Below are positions 7,255-15,993 of a DNA stretch of 42,082 nt, piece by piece (positions within the stretch are counted from its first letter, which is position 1; every line of letters begins with the position of its first letter). Below the pieces are notes generated by a model, which made no database searches, was not told the origin of the DNA, and saw only the letters and a list, made by a program, of their open reading frames with translations. Position numbers and translations under genes: made by a program. Location: contig JAIEOV010000068.1 of the NCBI GenBank assembly GCA_019750135.1, positions 1-42,082 on the forward strand, read 5' to 3'. The stretch comes from Reyranella sp. Lineage in GTDB: Bacteria; Pseudomonadota; Alphaproteobacteria; Reyranellales; Reyranellaceae.

Positions 7255-8220
7255 TCAGCCCGAGCTCGGCACCGAGCCGCGCGGCCGTCCCGCCTCGGCC
7301 GCGGCGCCGCGCGCCTGAGCTTCCTTGGCAAGCTCGCCGATGCCGGCGATGGAGGCCATGACTCCCGCCGCCTCCACGGGGAGGAAAAAGACCTTGGCGT
7401 TGTTGGACGAGCCCATGCGCGACAGGGCCTCGACGTACTTGGTGCCGAGGAAGTAGTTGGTCGCCTGCACGCCGTTGCCGGCGATCGCCTCGGCGACGAC
7501 GGCGGTCGCCTTGGCCTCGGCCTGGGCCAGCCGCTCGCGCGCCTCGGCGTCGCGGAAGGCGGCTTCGCGGCGGCCCTCGGCGGTCAGGATGGCCGACTGC
7601 TTCTCGCCCTCGGCGCGCTGGATGCTCGATTCGCGCACGCCCTCGGCCTCCAGGATGGTGGCGCGCTTCTCGCGCTCGGCCTTCATCTGCCGGCCCATCG
7701 CCACCACGATATCCTCGGGTGGCGCGATGTCCTTGAGCTCGATGCGCAGCACCTTGACCCCCCACGGGCCTGTCGCCTGATCGATGACGGCAAGCAGCGT
7801 ATTGTTGATCTCATTGCGCCTCGACAGCACCTCGTCGAGCGCCATGTTGCCCATGACGCTCCTGATGTTGGTGAGCGCCAGGTTAGTGATGGCGAGGTGG
7901 AGGTTCTGCACTTCGTAGGCCGCGCGGGCCGCGTCGATCACCTGGTAGAAGGCGACGGCATCGACCTGGACCGTGGCGTTGTCTTTGGTGATGACCTTCT
8001 GGCCCGGAATGTCGAGCACGTTCTCCTGCATGTTCATCTTGCGGCCGACCGTGTCGATGAAAGGCACGATGACATGCAAACCGGGCGACAGGGTCTTCGT
8101 GTAACGGCCAAATCGCTCGATGGTCCAGTTGGTGCCCTGCGACACGGTCTTGACGCCGGCGAAGACCAGCACCAGCGCCACGACCACCAACGCCAGGACG
8201 AAGATCAGAGCACCGGACAT
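7255..8220 (-). CDS. qmcA: SPFH/band 7 stomatin-like protein, QmcA type
   Basis: A 321-residue protein with an N-terminal membrane helix (about 4-22), an SPFH domain (VKTVSQGTNWTIERFGRYTKTLSPGLH onward, then VDAVAFYQVID and MGNMALDEVLSRRNEIN) and a long Ala/Glu-rich helix (about 175-245) that drives oligomerisation, ending in a small C-terminal domain. This matches the QmcA/stomatin subgroup, which forms large cage-like rings on the inner membrane and modulates FtsH or other membrane proteases. It is followed by its NfeD partner. Family is certain; the gene symbol is by similarity of length and order only. Confidence 0.9.
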   Translation of the reverse strand: MSGALIFVLALVVVALVLVFAGVKTVSQGTNWTIERFGRYTKTLSPGLHVIVPFIDTVGRKMNMQENVLDIPGQKVITKDNATVQVDAVAFYQVIDAARAAYEVQNLHLAITNLALTNIRSVMGNMALDEVLSRRNEINNTLLAVIDQATGPWGVKVLRIELKDIAPPEDIVVAMGRQMKAEREKRATILEAEGVRESSIQRAEGEKQSAILTAEGRREAAFRDAEARERLAQAEAKATAVVAEAIAGNGVQATNYFLGTKYVEALSRMGSSNNAKVFFLPVEAAGVMASIAGIGELAKEAQARGAAAEAGRPRGSVPSSG

Positions 8221-8277
8221 TCTCGCGCCTCCCAGGCTTCGAAGACCGGAAGCCTAACCTAAGCTGGAGCAAAGATC

Positions 8278-8308
8278 ATGAGCGGACCTGGAGGTCCGCG
8301 CTCCGGCA
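8278..8308. repeat. REP-like intergenic palindrome, copy 1
   Basis: A stem of 7 bp (8282-8288 with 8293-8299, loop TGGA), flanked by CATGA on the left and GCTCC on the right. It matches, with a few changes, the elements at 21505-21532 and 21577-21604 in both hairpin and flanks. It lies between the amidotransferase stop and the SPFH start. Confidence 0.7.
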
Positions 8309-8311
8309 AGA

Positions 8312-9076
8312 CTAATCCGCCGCCATCGCCAGTTCGGGCATGGCGAGGCGCTGGTCGGTCGCCAGCCAGCGATCGAGGAAGCCGTCGATCCAGCGGTCGA
8401 GCGGCGGATCGTAGAGGGCATGCATGCTGAGATGCACGCCGCGCTGCTGGATGCCGGGTTGCTTCAGGCGCTCCGAATTCAGCGTCCAGATCTCCTTCAT
8501 CTCCAGCGTCACCTCGGGGTGGAACTGGAAGCCGAAGGCGTTGGGGCCGCAGCGGAAGCCCTGCACGGGATAGGTGTCGTTGGTGGCCAGCAGTTCGCAG
8601 CAGTCGGGGATCCGCATGCCCTCGCGATGCCACTGGTAGACCTTCATCCGCCCCTTGAACCAGGCGCGGCCCGCTTCGGTCGGCTCGATGTCGACATAAC
8701 CCACCTCGACCTTGCCCTCGGGATGGGGATCGACGCGACCGCCCAGGGCACGCGTCAGCAACTGCGCGCCGAGGCAGAGGCCGAGATACGGCACGCCGGC
8801 CTCGATCACCCTGGGGATCCATTCGAGCTCGCACTTGATGCCGGCGAGCGTGCCGCAATCGTTGGCCGACATCGGCCCGCCGAAGATCACCACGCCGGCA
8901 TAGTCCGACATGTCTTCGGGCAGATTGCAGCCGAGATTTGGGCAGAGGCGATGGAGCTCGTAACCGCGCTTTTCGAGGAGGGCGCCGACCCGGCCGGGCC
9001 GCGACTGCTCCTGGTGCACGACGATCGCTATTTTCTTAGAAACCACTTTTTTGGGCTTTTCAGCCGGTACCGTCAT
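8312..9076 (-). CDS. Class I glutamine amidotransferase
   Basis: A 254-residue protein with the triad type glutaminase fold: nucleophile C101 in GLCLGAQLL, H186 and E188 in FQFHPE, and the oxyanion loop FGGPMSAND (65-73). These domains release ammonia from glutamine for a partner synthase, or act on their own on gamma-glutamyl compounds, as PuuD-type hydrolases do. No synthetase domain is attached and no biosynthetic partner is adjacent, so the substrate is open. GuaA-like stand-alone amidotransferases of this size are common in alphaproteobacteria. The N terminus carries a Lys-rich stretch (8-15). It diverges from the isomerase gene at 9139 with 62 bases between them. Confidence 0.88.
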   Translation of the reverse strand: MTVPAEKPKKVVSKKIAIVVHQEQSRPGRVGALLEKRGYELHRLCPNLGCNLPEDMSDYAGVVIFGGPMSANDCGTLAGIKCELEWIPRVIEAGVPYLGLCLGAQLLTRALGGRVDPHPEGKVEVGYVDIEPTEAGRAWFKGRMKVYQWHREGMRIPDCCELLATNDTYPVQGFRCGPNAFGFQFHPEVTLEMKEIWTLNSERLKQPGIQQRGVHLSMHALYDPPLDRWIDGFLDRWLATDQRLAMPELAMAAD

Positions 9077-9138
9077 GGATTTGCAAGATACGCTGCGCTT
9101 ATGGCAACGACAAGGCGAACCAACGGCGGAGGGACGAA

Positions 9139-9741
9139 ATGGCGCGCCAGCTGGACTTCTACTTCGATTGCTCGAGCCCGTGGACGTACCTCGCCTTCCA
9201 TGCGGTGCAGCCGCTGGCGGCCGAGCTCGGCTCGGAAATTGCCTGGAAGCCGATCCTGGTCGGCGGCGTGTTCAACTCGGTCAATCAGACCGTCTACGAC
9301 AACCGCGCCAAACCCAATCCGCTGAAGCAGTCCTACATGCTGAAGGACCTCGCCGACTGGGCGCGGCTCTACGATCTCAGGATCGTCTTCCCGCCGAAGG
9401 TCTTCCCGGTGAACAGCGTCAAGTGCATGCGGGGCGCTTTCCACGCGCTCGACGAGGGCAAGCTCGTGCCCTACTCGACCGCGGCCTTCGAGGCGTACTG
9501 GGGCGACGATCGCGATATCGCCCGCGAGGAGGTGCTGGCCGATGTCGCCGCCAAGGCCGGCTTGGACCGACAGCGCTTCTTCGCCGCCATCGAGACCGAC
9601 GCCTGCAAGCAGAGGCTGCGCGCCAACACCGACGAGCTCATCGCCCGCGGCGGCTTCGGCAGCCCGACGATGTTCGTCGGCGATTCCATGTTCTTCGGCA
9701 ACGACCGCCTGCCCCTGGTGAAGGCGGCACTGGAGGCGTGA
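9139..9741 (+). CDS. 2-hydroxychromene-2-carboxylate isomerase-like protein (DsbA/kappa-GST fold)
   Basis: A 200-residue protein with the DsbA-like thioredoxin fold of kappa glutathione transferases. The N terminus LDFYFDCSSPWTYLAF places the catalytic Ser at S13, before the invariant Pro, as in NahD. The C-terminal GGFGSPTMFVGDSMFFGNDRL is the family cis-Pro loop and ending. NahD isomerises 2-hydroxychromene-2-carboxylate with glutathione in naphthalene degradation; most stand-alone homologues act on unknown substrates, and no naphthalene genes are nearby. Its ATG is preceded by GGAGGGACGAA (9127-9137). Family is confident, substrate unknown. Confidence 0.9.
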   Translation: MARQLDFYFDCSSPWTYLAFHAVQPLAAELGSEIAWKPILVGGVFNSVNQTVYDNRAKPNPLKQSYMLKDLADWARLYDLRIVFPPKVFPVNSVKCMRGAFHALDEGKLVPYSTAAFEAYWGDDRDIAREEVLADVAAKAGLDRQRFFAAIETDACKQRLRANTDELIARGGFGSPTMFVGDSMFFGNDRLPLVKAALEA

Positions 9742-9929
9742 GGCCCCATTCCGCATCGGGCCCCCCCTTCGCCATCGACCGTGCAGTTACCCGGCCCGTC
9801 CACTGATCCCCGGATTTTTTGCTGCGGCGGGATGGTCTTCACCCACTCCTACACGGTATTTGATTTGAAAGAGGCCCCTAACTGTTGTACCCGCATGCGG
9901 TTTCCGGCCAATGCGTTGGGAGTGAATTA

Positions 9930-10493
9930 ATGATCAAGAAGCTCTTGCAGGCGGCAGTCGTGGTCGCAGGCGGTCTGGCCTTGGGCGGCTGCCCGCTCGG
10001 GCAGCAGGCCAAGACGACGGCGCCGGCCAACAAGCCGCCGGCCGCGGACTACCAGGTCGCGTCGTCGGTCGCACCGCCGCCCGCGTCCAGCGTCCGCGCC
10101 ATCTGCTACAACGACGCCGACCTCTCGACCTATCGCGTCCGCATGCTGCAGATGGAGCTGAATGTCGCCACCCTGCAATGCCAGGGTCCCGGTGGCGCCC
10201 GGGCGTACGAAGGCATGTACGGCCAGCTCCTGAGCAAGTACCAGTCCGAGCTCGCCGCCAACGGCCGCGCCATGCAGCAGATGGCCGGCCGCAAGCGCTT
10301 CAACCTCGACGTCGTGGTCACCGAGTTTGCCAACCGCACCGCCCAGCGCGCGCCGACCGACAAGGAATTCTGCGCCCGCGCCAAGCGCGCCTTCGACTGG
10401 GCGCTGTCGGCCCAGGTCACGTCGCTGGCGCAGGCGCCGCCGCCGTACGATCTCGGCCCCGAGATGAACGTCCATCCCTGCCCCAAGCAGTAA
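9930..10493 (+). CDS. Lipoprotein of unknown function
   Basis: A 187-residue protein with a signal peptide and lipobox LGGC (C21), so it should be lipid-anchored in the envelope. A Pro/Ala-rich linker (25-55) follows, then a mostly helical domain with four cysteines (C59, C74, C150, C185) that could form two disulfides. I do not recognise a named family. The start ATG at 9930 follows GGGAG (9918-9922). A strong intrinsic terminator at 10513-10543 ends this transcript. The 188 bases upstream (9742-9929) hold no gene and no convincing promoter that I can defend. Confidence 0.85.
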   Translation: MIKKLLQAAVVVAGGLALGGCPLGQQAKTTAPANKPPAADYQVASSVAPPPASSVRAICYNDADLSTYRVRMLQMELNVATLQCQGPGGARAYEGMYGQLLSKYQSELAANGRAMQQMAGRKRFNLDVVVTEFANRTAQRAPTDKEFCARAKRAFDWALSAQVTSLAQAPPPYDLGPEMNVHPCPKQ

Positions 10494-10512
10494 GGGCATG
10501 ACGGAACGAAGA

Positions 10513-10543
10513 AGGGCGGCCAGCGGGCCGCCCTTTTTCTTTG
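10513..10543 (+). terminator. Rho-independent terminator of the lipoprotein gene
   Basis: A perfect 9-bp stem (10513-10521 with 10526-10534, loop AGCG) followed by a T-rich run TTTTTCTTT, starting 19 bases after the lipoprotein stop codon. It also separates that gene from the convergent amidohydrolase. Confidence 0.92.
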
Positions 10544-10578
10544 CATAGCCTGTCTCCCCAGCTTCGCTGAGGAGGAAA

Positions 10579-12276
10579 TCATCCGCCGTGCCGCAACAGA
10601 CGGCCCGAATGGGTGTTGGTCGGCTGGTCGTTGCGGATCGTGACCTCGCCGTTCACCAGTACGTACTTGTAGCCCTGGGCGCGCTGCACCCGCCGCCATT
10701 CGTTGCCCGGCAGGTCGTGCACGATCTCGTCGGGCATGACCCTGAGCCCGTCGAAGTCGTAGATCACGATGTCGGCCGGCGCGCCCTTCTTCAGCACGCC
10801 GCGACCGCGGAAGCCCGCGACCTCTGCCGGCAGGGCCGACAGCCGCCAGTGCACGTCCTCCAGGCTCAGCATCTTGTGCTCGCGCACCACCTTGCACAGC
10901 GTCTCGGTTGGATAGCGCCCGGCGGTCAGGAACTTGGTATGGGCGCCGCCGTCGCTGACGCCGAACAGCACGTAGGGATCGTCGACCAGCTCCTTCAGGT
11001 ACTCGATCTTGCCGTTGGGAGGTGCTGCGAAGAACTCGGTCTTGAGATCCTCCTCGACCGCCATGTCGAGCATGACGTCGACCGGATGCTTGCCCATCTT
11101 CTCGCCGGCATGGGCCAGCGTGTAGTCGAGCCACTTCTTGTTCTTGTCGAGCTTGGGTCCGATGATGGCGATCTGCGGCAGCGGCCCCGTCGCCGTGATC
11201 GGCAGGTTGTCGCGTAGCGCCGCGCGACGCGCCGGGTCGGCGAGCTTGGCCAGACGTTCCTCCCGCGTGCCGGTGGTGGCATCGCACCAGACCTGCGAAT
11301 CGTCGAACAGGTTCCAGTCCTCGAAGGTGAAGGTGAAGCCCGCGTCGGTCGTGAGGCCCTGCCCGACGACGCGGATGCCGCGCTCGCGGCAGCTCCGCAG
11401 CCAGTCGAGCACGCGGCGATGGATGTGCGGTCTGTGATCGAACGCCTGCACGACGTTCATGATGACCGGCCGGCCGCTGATCGTCGCCACTTCCTCGTAG
11501 AACGCCTGGTCGCGGGCGTTGTCGCCCGACACGAGCAGCATCTGCATGAAGCCGTCGTTGCGCTCGGCGAGAACCCGGGCGAGCTCGCGGCAGGTCTCGT
11601 CGTGCATGACATCGGTCGGCATGGCCGAGCCGTCGTGATCGCGTTGCACCGCGGCCGGCCCGGTCGGCAGCATGCGCTGGGCCGACCAGCCGCAAGCGCC
11701 GGCATCCATCGCCTCGTGCAACAGGCGCTTGATCTCGGCGTGCTGCTCTTGTGTCGGCAGCTTGCCGGCCTTGGCCGCCTCGAAGCCCATCACCCAGATC
11801 AGCAGCGGCGAGATCGGCATGTAGGGCAGGACGTTGACCGCCTTGGGCGCCGCCTCGACGCTGTCCAGGAACTCGGGGAAGGTCACCCAGTTCCACGGCA
11901 TGCCCTCTTTCATCGAGGCCATCGGGATCGCCTCGACGCGGGTCATGGTGAGCATGGCGCGGTCGCGCTCGGCCGGCCGCACCGGCGCGAAGCCGAAGCC
12001 GCAATTGCCGATCACCACCGAGGTGATGCCATGCCAGCTCGACAGCGTGCAGTAGGGATCCCAGAAGAGCTGCGCATCGTAGTGCGTGTGCAGGTCAACG
12101 AAGCCCGGCGCCACGATCAGCCCGCCGGCATCGATCATCTCGTCGGCCTCGCCGGCGCCGATCTGGCCGATCTCGGCAATCTTGCCGTCCTTGATGCCGA
12201 TGTCGCCGCGAAAGCGCGGCAGGCGGCTGCCATCGACAATCATGCCACCGCGGATCACGCGATCGAACCGGGCCAT
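10579..12276 (-). CDS. N-acyl-D-amino-acid deacylase-type amidohydrolase
   Basis: A 565-residue zinc amidohydrolase. The N-terminal beta-sandwich strand FDRVIRGGMIVDG precedes the TIM barrel with HTHYD (H63, H65), GNCGFGFAPV (C92, the metal-bridging cysteine of D-aminoacylases) and, near the C terminus, FGVSDGGAHTKF. The family removes the acyl group from N-acyl-D-amino acids; many relatives act on other cyclic or N-acyl amides. I chose the ATG at 12276 rather than one 21 bases upstream because GGAGG (12283-12287) sits 6 bases before it. It diverges from an epoxide-hydrolase-like gene, with 71 bases between starts. Confidence 0.88.
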   Translation of the reverse strand: MARFDRVIRGGMIVDGSRLPRFRGDIGIKDGKIAEIGQIGAGEADEMIDAGGLIVAPGFVDLHTHYDAQLFWDPYCTLSSWHGITSVVIGNCGFGFAPVRPAERDRAMLTMTRVEAIPMASMKEGMPWNWVTFPEFLDSVEAAPKAVNVLPYMPISPLLIWVMGFEAAKAGKLPTQEQHAEIKRLLHEAMDAGACGWSAQRMLPTGPAAVQRDHDGSAMPTDVMHDETCRELARVLAERNDGFMQMLLVSGDNARDQAFYEEVATISGRPVIMNVVQAFDHRPHIHRRVLDWLRSCRERGIRVVGQGLTTDAGFTFTFEDWNLFDDSQVWCDATTGTREERLAKLADPARRAALRDNLPITATGPLPQIAIIGPKLDKNKKWLDYTLAHAGEKMGKHPVDVMLDMAVEEDLKTEFFAAPPNGKIEYLKELVDDPYVLFGVSDGGAHTKFLTAGRYPTETLCKVVREHKMLSLEDVHWRLSALPAEVAGFRGRGVLKKGAPADIVIYDFDGLRVMPDEIVHDLPGNEWRRVQRAQGYKYVLVNGEVTIRNDQPTNTHSGRLLRHGG

Positions 12277-12347
12277 GTTTTTCCTCCGTTTCGCCAAGCG
12301 TGGGCGCGGCCCGCGACTCTGTCAACGCATCGCGCTAAGCTCGCAGG

Positions 12348-13247
12348 ATGAAACAGGATCGCGTCCGCACCGATGTGCTCGAGATCGCCTACGAGGAGCA
12401 TGGGCCCGAAAGCGGCCCGCCTGTCATTCTCCTCCATGGCTTCCCCTACGATGTGCGTGCCTACGACGAGGTCGCGCCGCCTCTGGCCAAGGACGGTTGT
12501 CGCGTGCTGGTGCCTTGGCTGCGCGGCTATGGGCCGACGCGCTTCCTGACGGCCTCGACCTTGCGCTCGGGCGAGCAGGCGGCCTTGGGTCACGATCTCC
12601 TGCAGTTCATGGACAAGCTCGGCATCAAGCGCGCGGCGCTCGCCGGCTACGACTGGGGCGGCCGCGCCGCCTGCATTGCCGCCGCCCTCAAGCCCGAGCG
12701 TGTGCGCTGCCTGGTGAGCTCCACGGGCTACAACATCTTCAACACGGCCGCCTTTGCGAACCCGGCCTCGGCCGAGCAGGAGCACCGCTTCTGGTATATC
12801 TACTACTTCCACACCGAGCGCGGCCGCGCCGGACTGACCAGGAACCGCCGCGATATCTGCCGGCTGCTGTGGAAGCTGTGGTCGCCGGAATGGCAGTTCG
12901 ACGAGGCGACCTTCGAGAAGACCGCCGCCTCGTTCGACAATCCCGACTTCGTCGATGTGGTGATCCAGTCCTACCGCCATCGCTACGGCTATGCGGCCGG
13001 CGACCCGGCGTTGATGGGCATCGAGGCCGAACTCTCCAAGCAGCCCAAGATCTCCGTGCCGACGATCAACCTGCATGGCGGGCACGACGGCGTGGGGCCT
13101 GCCCCCGAGCAGGACAATCAGGCCAAGAATTTCACCGGCCCCTATTCGCGCCGCCTGCTGCCGCGCATCGGCCACAACGTACCGCAGGAGGCGCCGGCCG
13201 AGACGGTCACCGCCCTGCGCGACCTCATGAGGGAAACGACACGATGA
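12348..13247 (+). CDS. Alpha/beta hydrolase, epoxide hydrolase/haloalkane dehalogenase type
   Basis: A 299-residue alpha/beta hydrolase. HGFP (30-33) gives the oxyanion hole, and the nucleophile is D102 in AGYDWGGRA, which places it with epoxide hydrolases and haloalkane dehalogenases rather than Ser esterases. A cap domain rich in aromatic residues (about 125-225) follows, and the catalytic histidine is in RIGHNVPQE near the C terminus. The stop overlaps the start of the next gene (ATGA), so it is coupled with the NmrA-like reductase and probably transcribed with the LysR gene as well. Substrate unknown. Confidence 0.9.
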   Translation: MKQDRVRTDVLEIAYEEHGPESGPPVILLHGFPYDVRAYDEVAPPLAKDGCRVLVPWLRGYGPTRFLTASTLRSGEQAALGHDLLQFMDKLGIKRAALAGYDWGGRAACIAAALKPERVRCLVSSTGYNIFNTAAFANPASAEQEHRFWYIYYFHTERGRAGLTRNRRDICRLLWKLWSPEWQFDEATFEKTAASFDNPDFVDVVIQSYRHRYGYAAGDPALMGIEAELSKQPKISVPTINLHGGHDGVGPAPEQDNQAKNFTGPYSRRLLPRIGHNVPQEAPAETVTALRDLMRETTR

Positions 13248-13855
13248 ACATCGTTCTGGTCGGCGCGACCGGCAATATCGGCAGCCGCATCCTCGACGAG
13301 GCGCTGCGGCGTGGCCATCGCGTGACAGGTCTCTCCCGCGATCCGTCCAAGCTCGGCGCGCGCGACGGCCTGCAGGCCAGGAAGGCGAGCACGACCGAGG
13401 TCATAGCCTTCGCCGATGCCCTCAAGGGCCACGATGCCGCGATCGTGTCGGTCAAGTGGAACGAGAACGACGTCCATCGGGTGCTCGACGCCCTGCGCAG
13501 GGCCGGCGTGAAGCGCTGCCTGTTCGTCGTCGGCGCCGGCAGCCTTCTGCGCGCGGACGGCCGCACGCACTTCGACCACATGGCCGAGAAAGGCATCCAG
13601 CCGCCGACATCGAAGCCCGCCGCGCTGGCGCTTGCCGAGGTGCAGAAGGTCACCGACCTCGACTGGACGGCGATCTCCCCGCCCGCCTCGATCCAGCCCG
13701 GCGAGCGCACCGGCAAGTTCCGCCTGGGCCGCGACCACCTGCTCGAGGACGACAAAGGCAAGAGCGAGATCAGCCGCGAGGACTTCGCCATCGCCATCAT
13801 GGACGAGATCGAGAAGCCCAAGCACCTCCGCCAGCGCTTCACGGCGGCTTACTAG
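13244..13855 (+). CDS. NAD(P)-binding NmrA/SDR-atypical protein
   Basis: A 203-residue single-domain Rossmann protein. The dinucleotide motif GATGNIG (8-14) opens it, and VVGAGSLL and WTAISPPASIQPG follow in the positions typical of YwnB/NmrA-like reductases. Members include flavin reductases and redox sensors, so function cannot be fixed. There is no YxxxK pair of classical SDRs. It starts inside the stop of the hydrolase (ATGA) and lies 9 bases before the LysR gene, an arrangement that suggests one regulated unit. Confidence 0.86.
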   Translation: MNIVLVGATGNIGSRILDEALRRGHRVTGLSRDPSKLGARDGLQARKASTTEVIAFADALKGHDAAIVSVKWNENDVHRVLDALRRAGVKRCLFVVGAGSLLRADGRTHFDHMAEKGIQPPTSKPAALALAEVQKVTDLDWTAISPPASIQPGERTGKFRLGRDHLLEDDKGKSEISREDFAIAIMDEIEKPKHLRQRFTAAY

Positions 13856-13864
13856 GACAACTGC

Positions 13865-14749
13865 ATGGACGCCGCCGACCTCCGCATGTTTGCCGCCGTC
13901 GCCCGCACGGGCAGCATGAGCAAGGCGGCCCACGAGCTCGGCACCGTGCAGTCCAACGTCACCGCCCGCATCCGCGCGCTGGAGGAGCGGCTTGGCGTGG
14001 AACTGTTCGAGCGCAGCAATCGCGGCGCCACCCTCACTGCCGCCGGCCTGCGCCTGCGGCCCTATGCCGATCGCGTCGCCGGCCTGCTCGAGGACGCACG
14101 ACGCGCCGTCGCCGACGAAGGCACACCGGCCGGCCATCTCGTCATCGGCTCGCTGGAAACGACGGCAGCGTTGCGCCTGTCGCCGGTGCTCGCGGAGTTC
14201 ATCGCGACTTGCCCTGCCGTCGATCTCTCGCTACGGACAGGCACGACCCAGGAGCTGATCGAGCAGACGATCGAGCGCCGACTCGACGGCGCCTTCGTGA
14301 GCGGCCCGGTCAATCATGCCGACCTTGTGGCAGAGCGGTTCTTCCGCGAGGAACTGGTCGTGCTCACGGCACCCAGCGTCGCCGACTTCGAGACGCTGGC
14401 TGCGGCCCCCGACCTTCGCATCATCGTGTTGCGCACCGGCTGTTCCTATCGCCACCACTTCGAGACGCTGCTCGCGCGGCGCGGCATCGTCGCCGTGCGC
14501 CGACTCGAGTTCGGCACGCTCGAAGCCATCGTCAGCTGCGTCGCCGCCGGCCTCGGCGTGACCTTGCTGCCCCAGGCGCTGATCGGACCGGTGTGGCGCC
14601 ACGGCCGGGTACGCGCCCATCGCCTGCCGCCGGGCGAAGGCGACGTCGAGACGCTCTTCATCCGCCATCGCGACGCCTACGTTTCGAGCGCGATGCGCGC
14701 CTTCCTCGATTGCGCCCGGCCGATGCTGGCCCGGCAGGCGGCGGAGTAG
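13865..14749 (+). CDS. LysR-type transcriptional regulator
   Basis: A 294-residue LysR protein: winged helix-turn-helix at 1-60 (FAAVARTGSMSKAAHELGTVQSNVTARIRALEE-type helices) followed by a periplasmic-binding-like effector domain (about 90-290; HLVIGSLETTAALRLSP, GLGVTLLPQAL). LysR proteins usually control a divergent neighbour; here it is last of three genes in the same direction and the divergent promoter is 1.5 kb upstream between 12276 and 12348, or it may act on the nitronate monooxygenase 78 bases downstream. I could not identify a T-N11-A site with confidence. Confidence 0.92.
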   Translation: MDAADLRMFAAVARTGSMSKAAHELGTVQSNVTARIRALEERLGVELFERSNRGATLTAAGLRLRPYADRVAGLLEDARRAVADEGTPAGHLVIGSLETTAALRLSPVLAEFIATCPAVDLSLRTGTTQELIEQTIERRLDGAFVSGPVNHADLVAERFFREELVVLTAPSVADFETLAAAPDLRIIVLRTGCSYRHHFETLLARRGIVAVRRLEFGTLEAIVSCVAAGLGVTLLPQALIGPVWRHGRVRAHRLPPGEGDVETLFIRHRDAYVSSAMRAFLDCARPMLARQAAE

Positions 14750-14827
14750 CCGCAATCGCTGGCGGTGATAGTCGCCATCTGATCAAAGCGTTTCCGCCGG
14801 ACCGGGCCATCCCCTACCGTGGCGACC

Positions 14828-15904
14828 ATGCCAACCCATCCTTTGCTCGCCCGTACCGAGGCGTTCTGTGCGGCCTACGGGCTTCGCGTCCCCATCCTGC
14901 TGGCACCCATGGCTGGCGCCTGCCCCCCGTCGCTCTCGATCGCCGTCGCCAACGCCGGCGGCCTGGGAAGCTGCGGCGCGCTCCTGATGCAGCCCGCCGC
15001 CATCAAGACATGGGCAGCCGAGATGCGGGCCGGCAGCAACGGCGGCTTCAATCTCAATCTCTGGATCCCCGATCCACCGCCTTCGCGCGACGCCGCGGCC
15101 GAGGACGCCGTGCGCACCTTCCTCGGCGGCTGGGGGCCGGAAGTCGCGCGTGAGGCAGGCGATGTCTCGCCGCCCGACTTCGCCGCCCAGTGCGAGGCGC
15201 TGCTGGACGTCGGACCGACCATCATCTCCTCGATCATGGGCGTCTATCCGCCGGCCTTCGTCGCGCGCATGAAGGCCAACGGCATAAAGTGGTTCGCCAA
15301 TGCCACGACCGTGGCCGAGGCCAAGGAAGCGGAGGCGGCAGGTGCCGACGTGATCGTGGCTCAGGGCATGGAAGCCGGCGGCCACCGCGGCGCCTTCGAT
15401 GCGGCCAAGGCGCAGACCGAGCTCGTCGGGCTGTTTGCGCTGCTGCCCGCGATCGTCGATGCGGTGAAGGTGCCGGTGGTCGCGACCGGCGGCATCGCCG
15501 ATGCACGCGGCGTTGCGGCCGCGCTGATGCTCGGCGCGTCGGCGGTGCAGATCGGCACCGGCTTCCTGCGCTGCCCCGAGGCAAAGCTCGCCCCGGCCTG
15601 GGCCGACGCCATCGGCAGTACCCTGCCCGAGCAGACCCTGGTCACCCGTGCCTTCTCCGGCCGTCCCGGTCGCGCGGTCGCCACGGCCTATGCGCGTGCT
15701 GCCACGGCGGCCGACGCGCCGAACCCGGCGCCTTATCCCGTGCAGCGCGGCCTCACCCAGGCGATGCGCGATGCTGGAGCCAAGGCCAACGACGTCGACC
15801 GCATGCAGGCCTGGTCAGGCCAGTCCGCGCGATTGGCCCAGGCCAAGCCCGCCGGCGACGTCGTACGCGAGCTGTGGAGCGGCGCGCAGGCGCTGCTGCG
15901 TTAG
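14828..15904 (+). CDS. Nitronate monooxygenase (2-nitropropane dioxygenase family)
   Basis: A 358-residue FMN-dependent TIM-barrel enzyme. The N-terminal VPILLAPMAGA, the central VIVAQGMEAGGHRGAF (with the catalytic His) and the GGIADARGVAAALMLGASAVQIGTGFL phosphate-binding segment are diagnostic. It oxidises alkyl nitronates such as propionate-3-nitronate to semialdehydes with release of nitrite, a detoxification role. I use the ATG at 14828; a GTG nine bases upstream is possible and neither has a clear ribosome binding site. It may be a target of the LysR protein upstream. Confidence 0.92.
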   Translation: MPTHPLLARTEAFCAAYGLRVPILLAPMAGACPPSLSIAVANAGGLGSCGALLMQPAAIKTWAAEMRAGSNGGFNLNLWIPDPPPSRDAAAEDAVRTFLGGWGPEVAREAGDVSPPDFAAQCEALLDVGPTIISSIMGVYPPAFVARMKANGIKWFANATTVAEAKEAEAAGADVIVAQGMEAGGHRGAFDAAKAQTELVGLFALLPAIVDAVKVPVVATGGIADARGVAAALMLGASAVQIGTGFLRCPEAKLAPAWADAIGSTLPEQTLVTRAFSGRPGRAVATAYARAATAADAPNPAPYPVQRGLTQAMRDAGAKANDVDRMQAWSGQSARLAQAKPAGDVVRELWSGAQALLR

Positions 15905-15907
15905 TCT

Positions 15908-15987
15908 TTGCTGGGAGCGCGCCACTCCGTGGCGCGTCTTTGTCGACGACAGTACATGAGCGCCACGGAGTGGCGCGCTCCCAGCAA
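15908..15987. repeat. 28-bp perfect inverted repeat after the nitronate monooxygenase
   Basis: Arms at 15908-15935 and 15960-15987 are exact reverse complements separated by 24 bases. Each arm also folds alone (GCGCCAC-TCC-GTGGCGC). It begins 3 bases after the stop and ends 7 bases before the convergent peptidase stop, so it can act as a bidirectional terminator; no long T-run follows. The arm opening GGGAGCGCG is shared with the repeats at 21505-21604. Confidence 0.85.
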
Positions 15988-15993
15988 TGAGCG

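Noticed and set aside
9742..9929. Possible terminator and promoter before the lipoprotein gene
   Set aside because: Only 4-5 bp stems near the T-run at about 9817 and no pair of boxes with good spacing.
10588..11217. Plus-strand frames over the amidohydrolase
   Set aside because: Antisense shadows; the minus-strand protein carries metal-binding motifs through the whole span.
13142..14137. Minus-strand frame across the NmrA-like and LysR genes
   Set aside because: It crosses two real genes on the other strand and has no signature or ribosome binding site.
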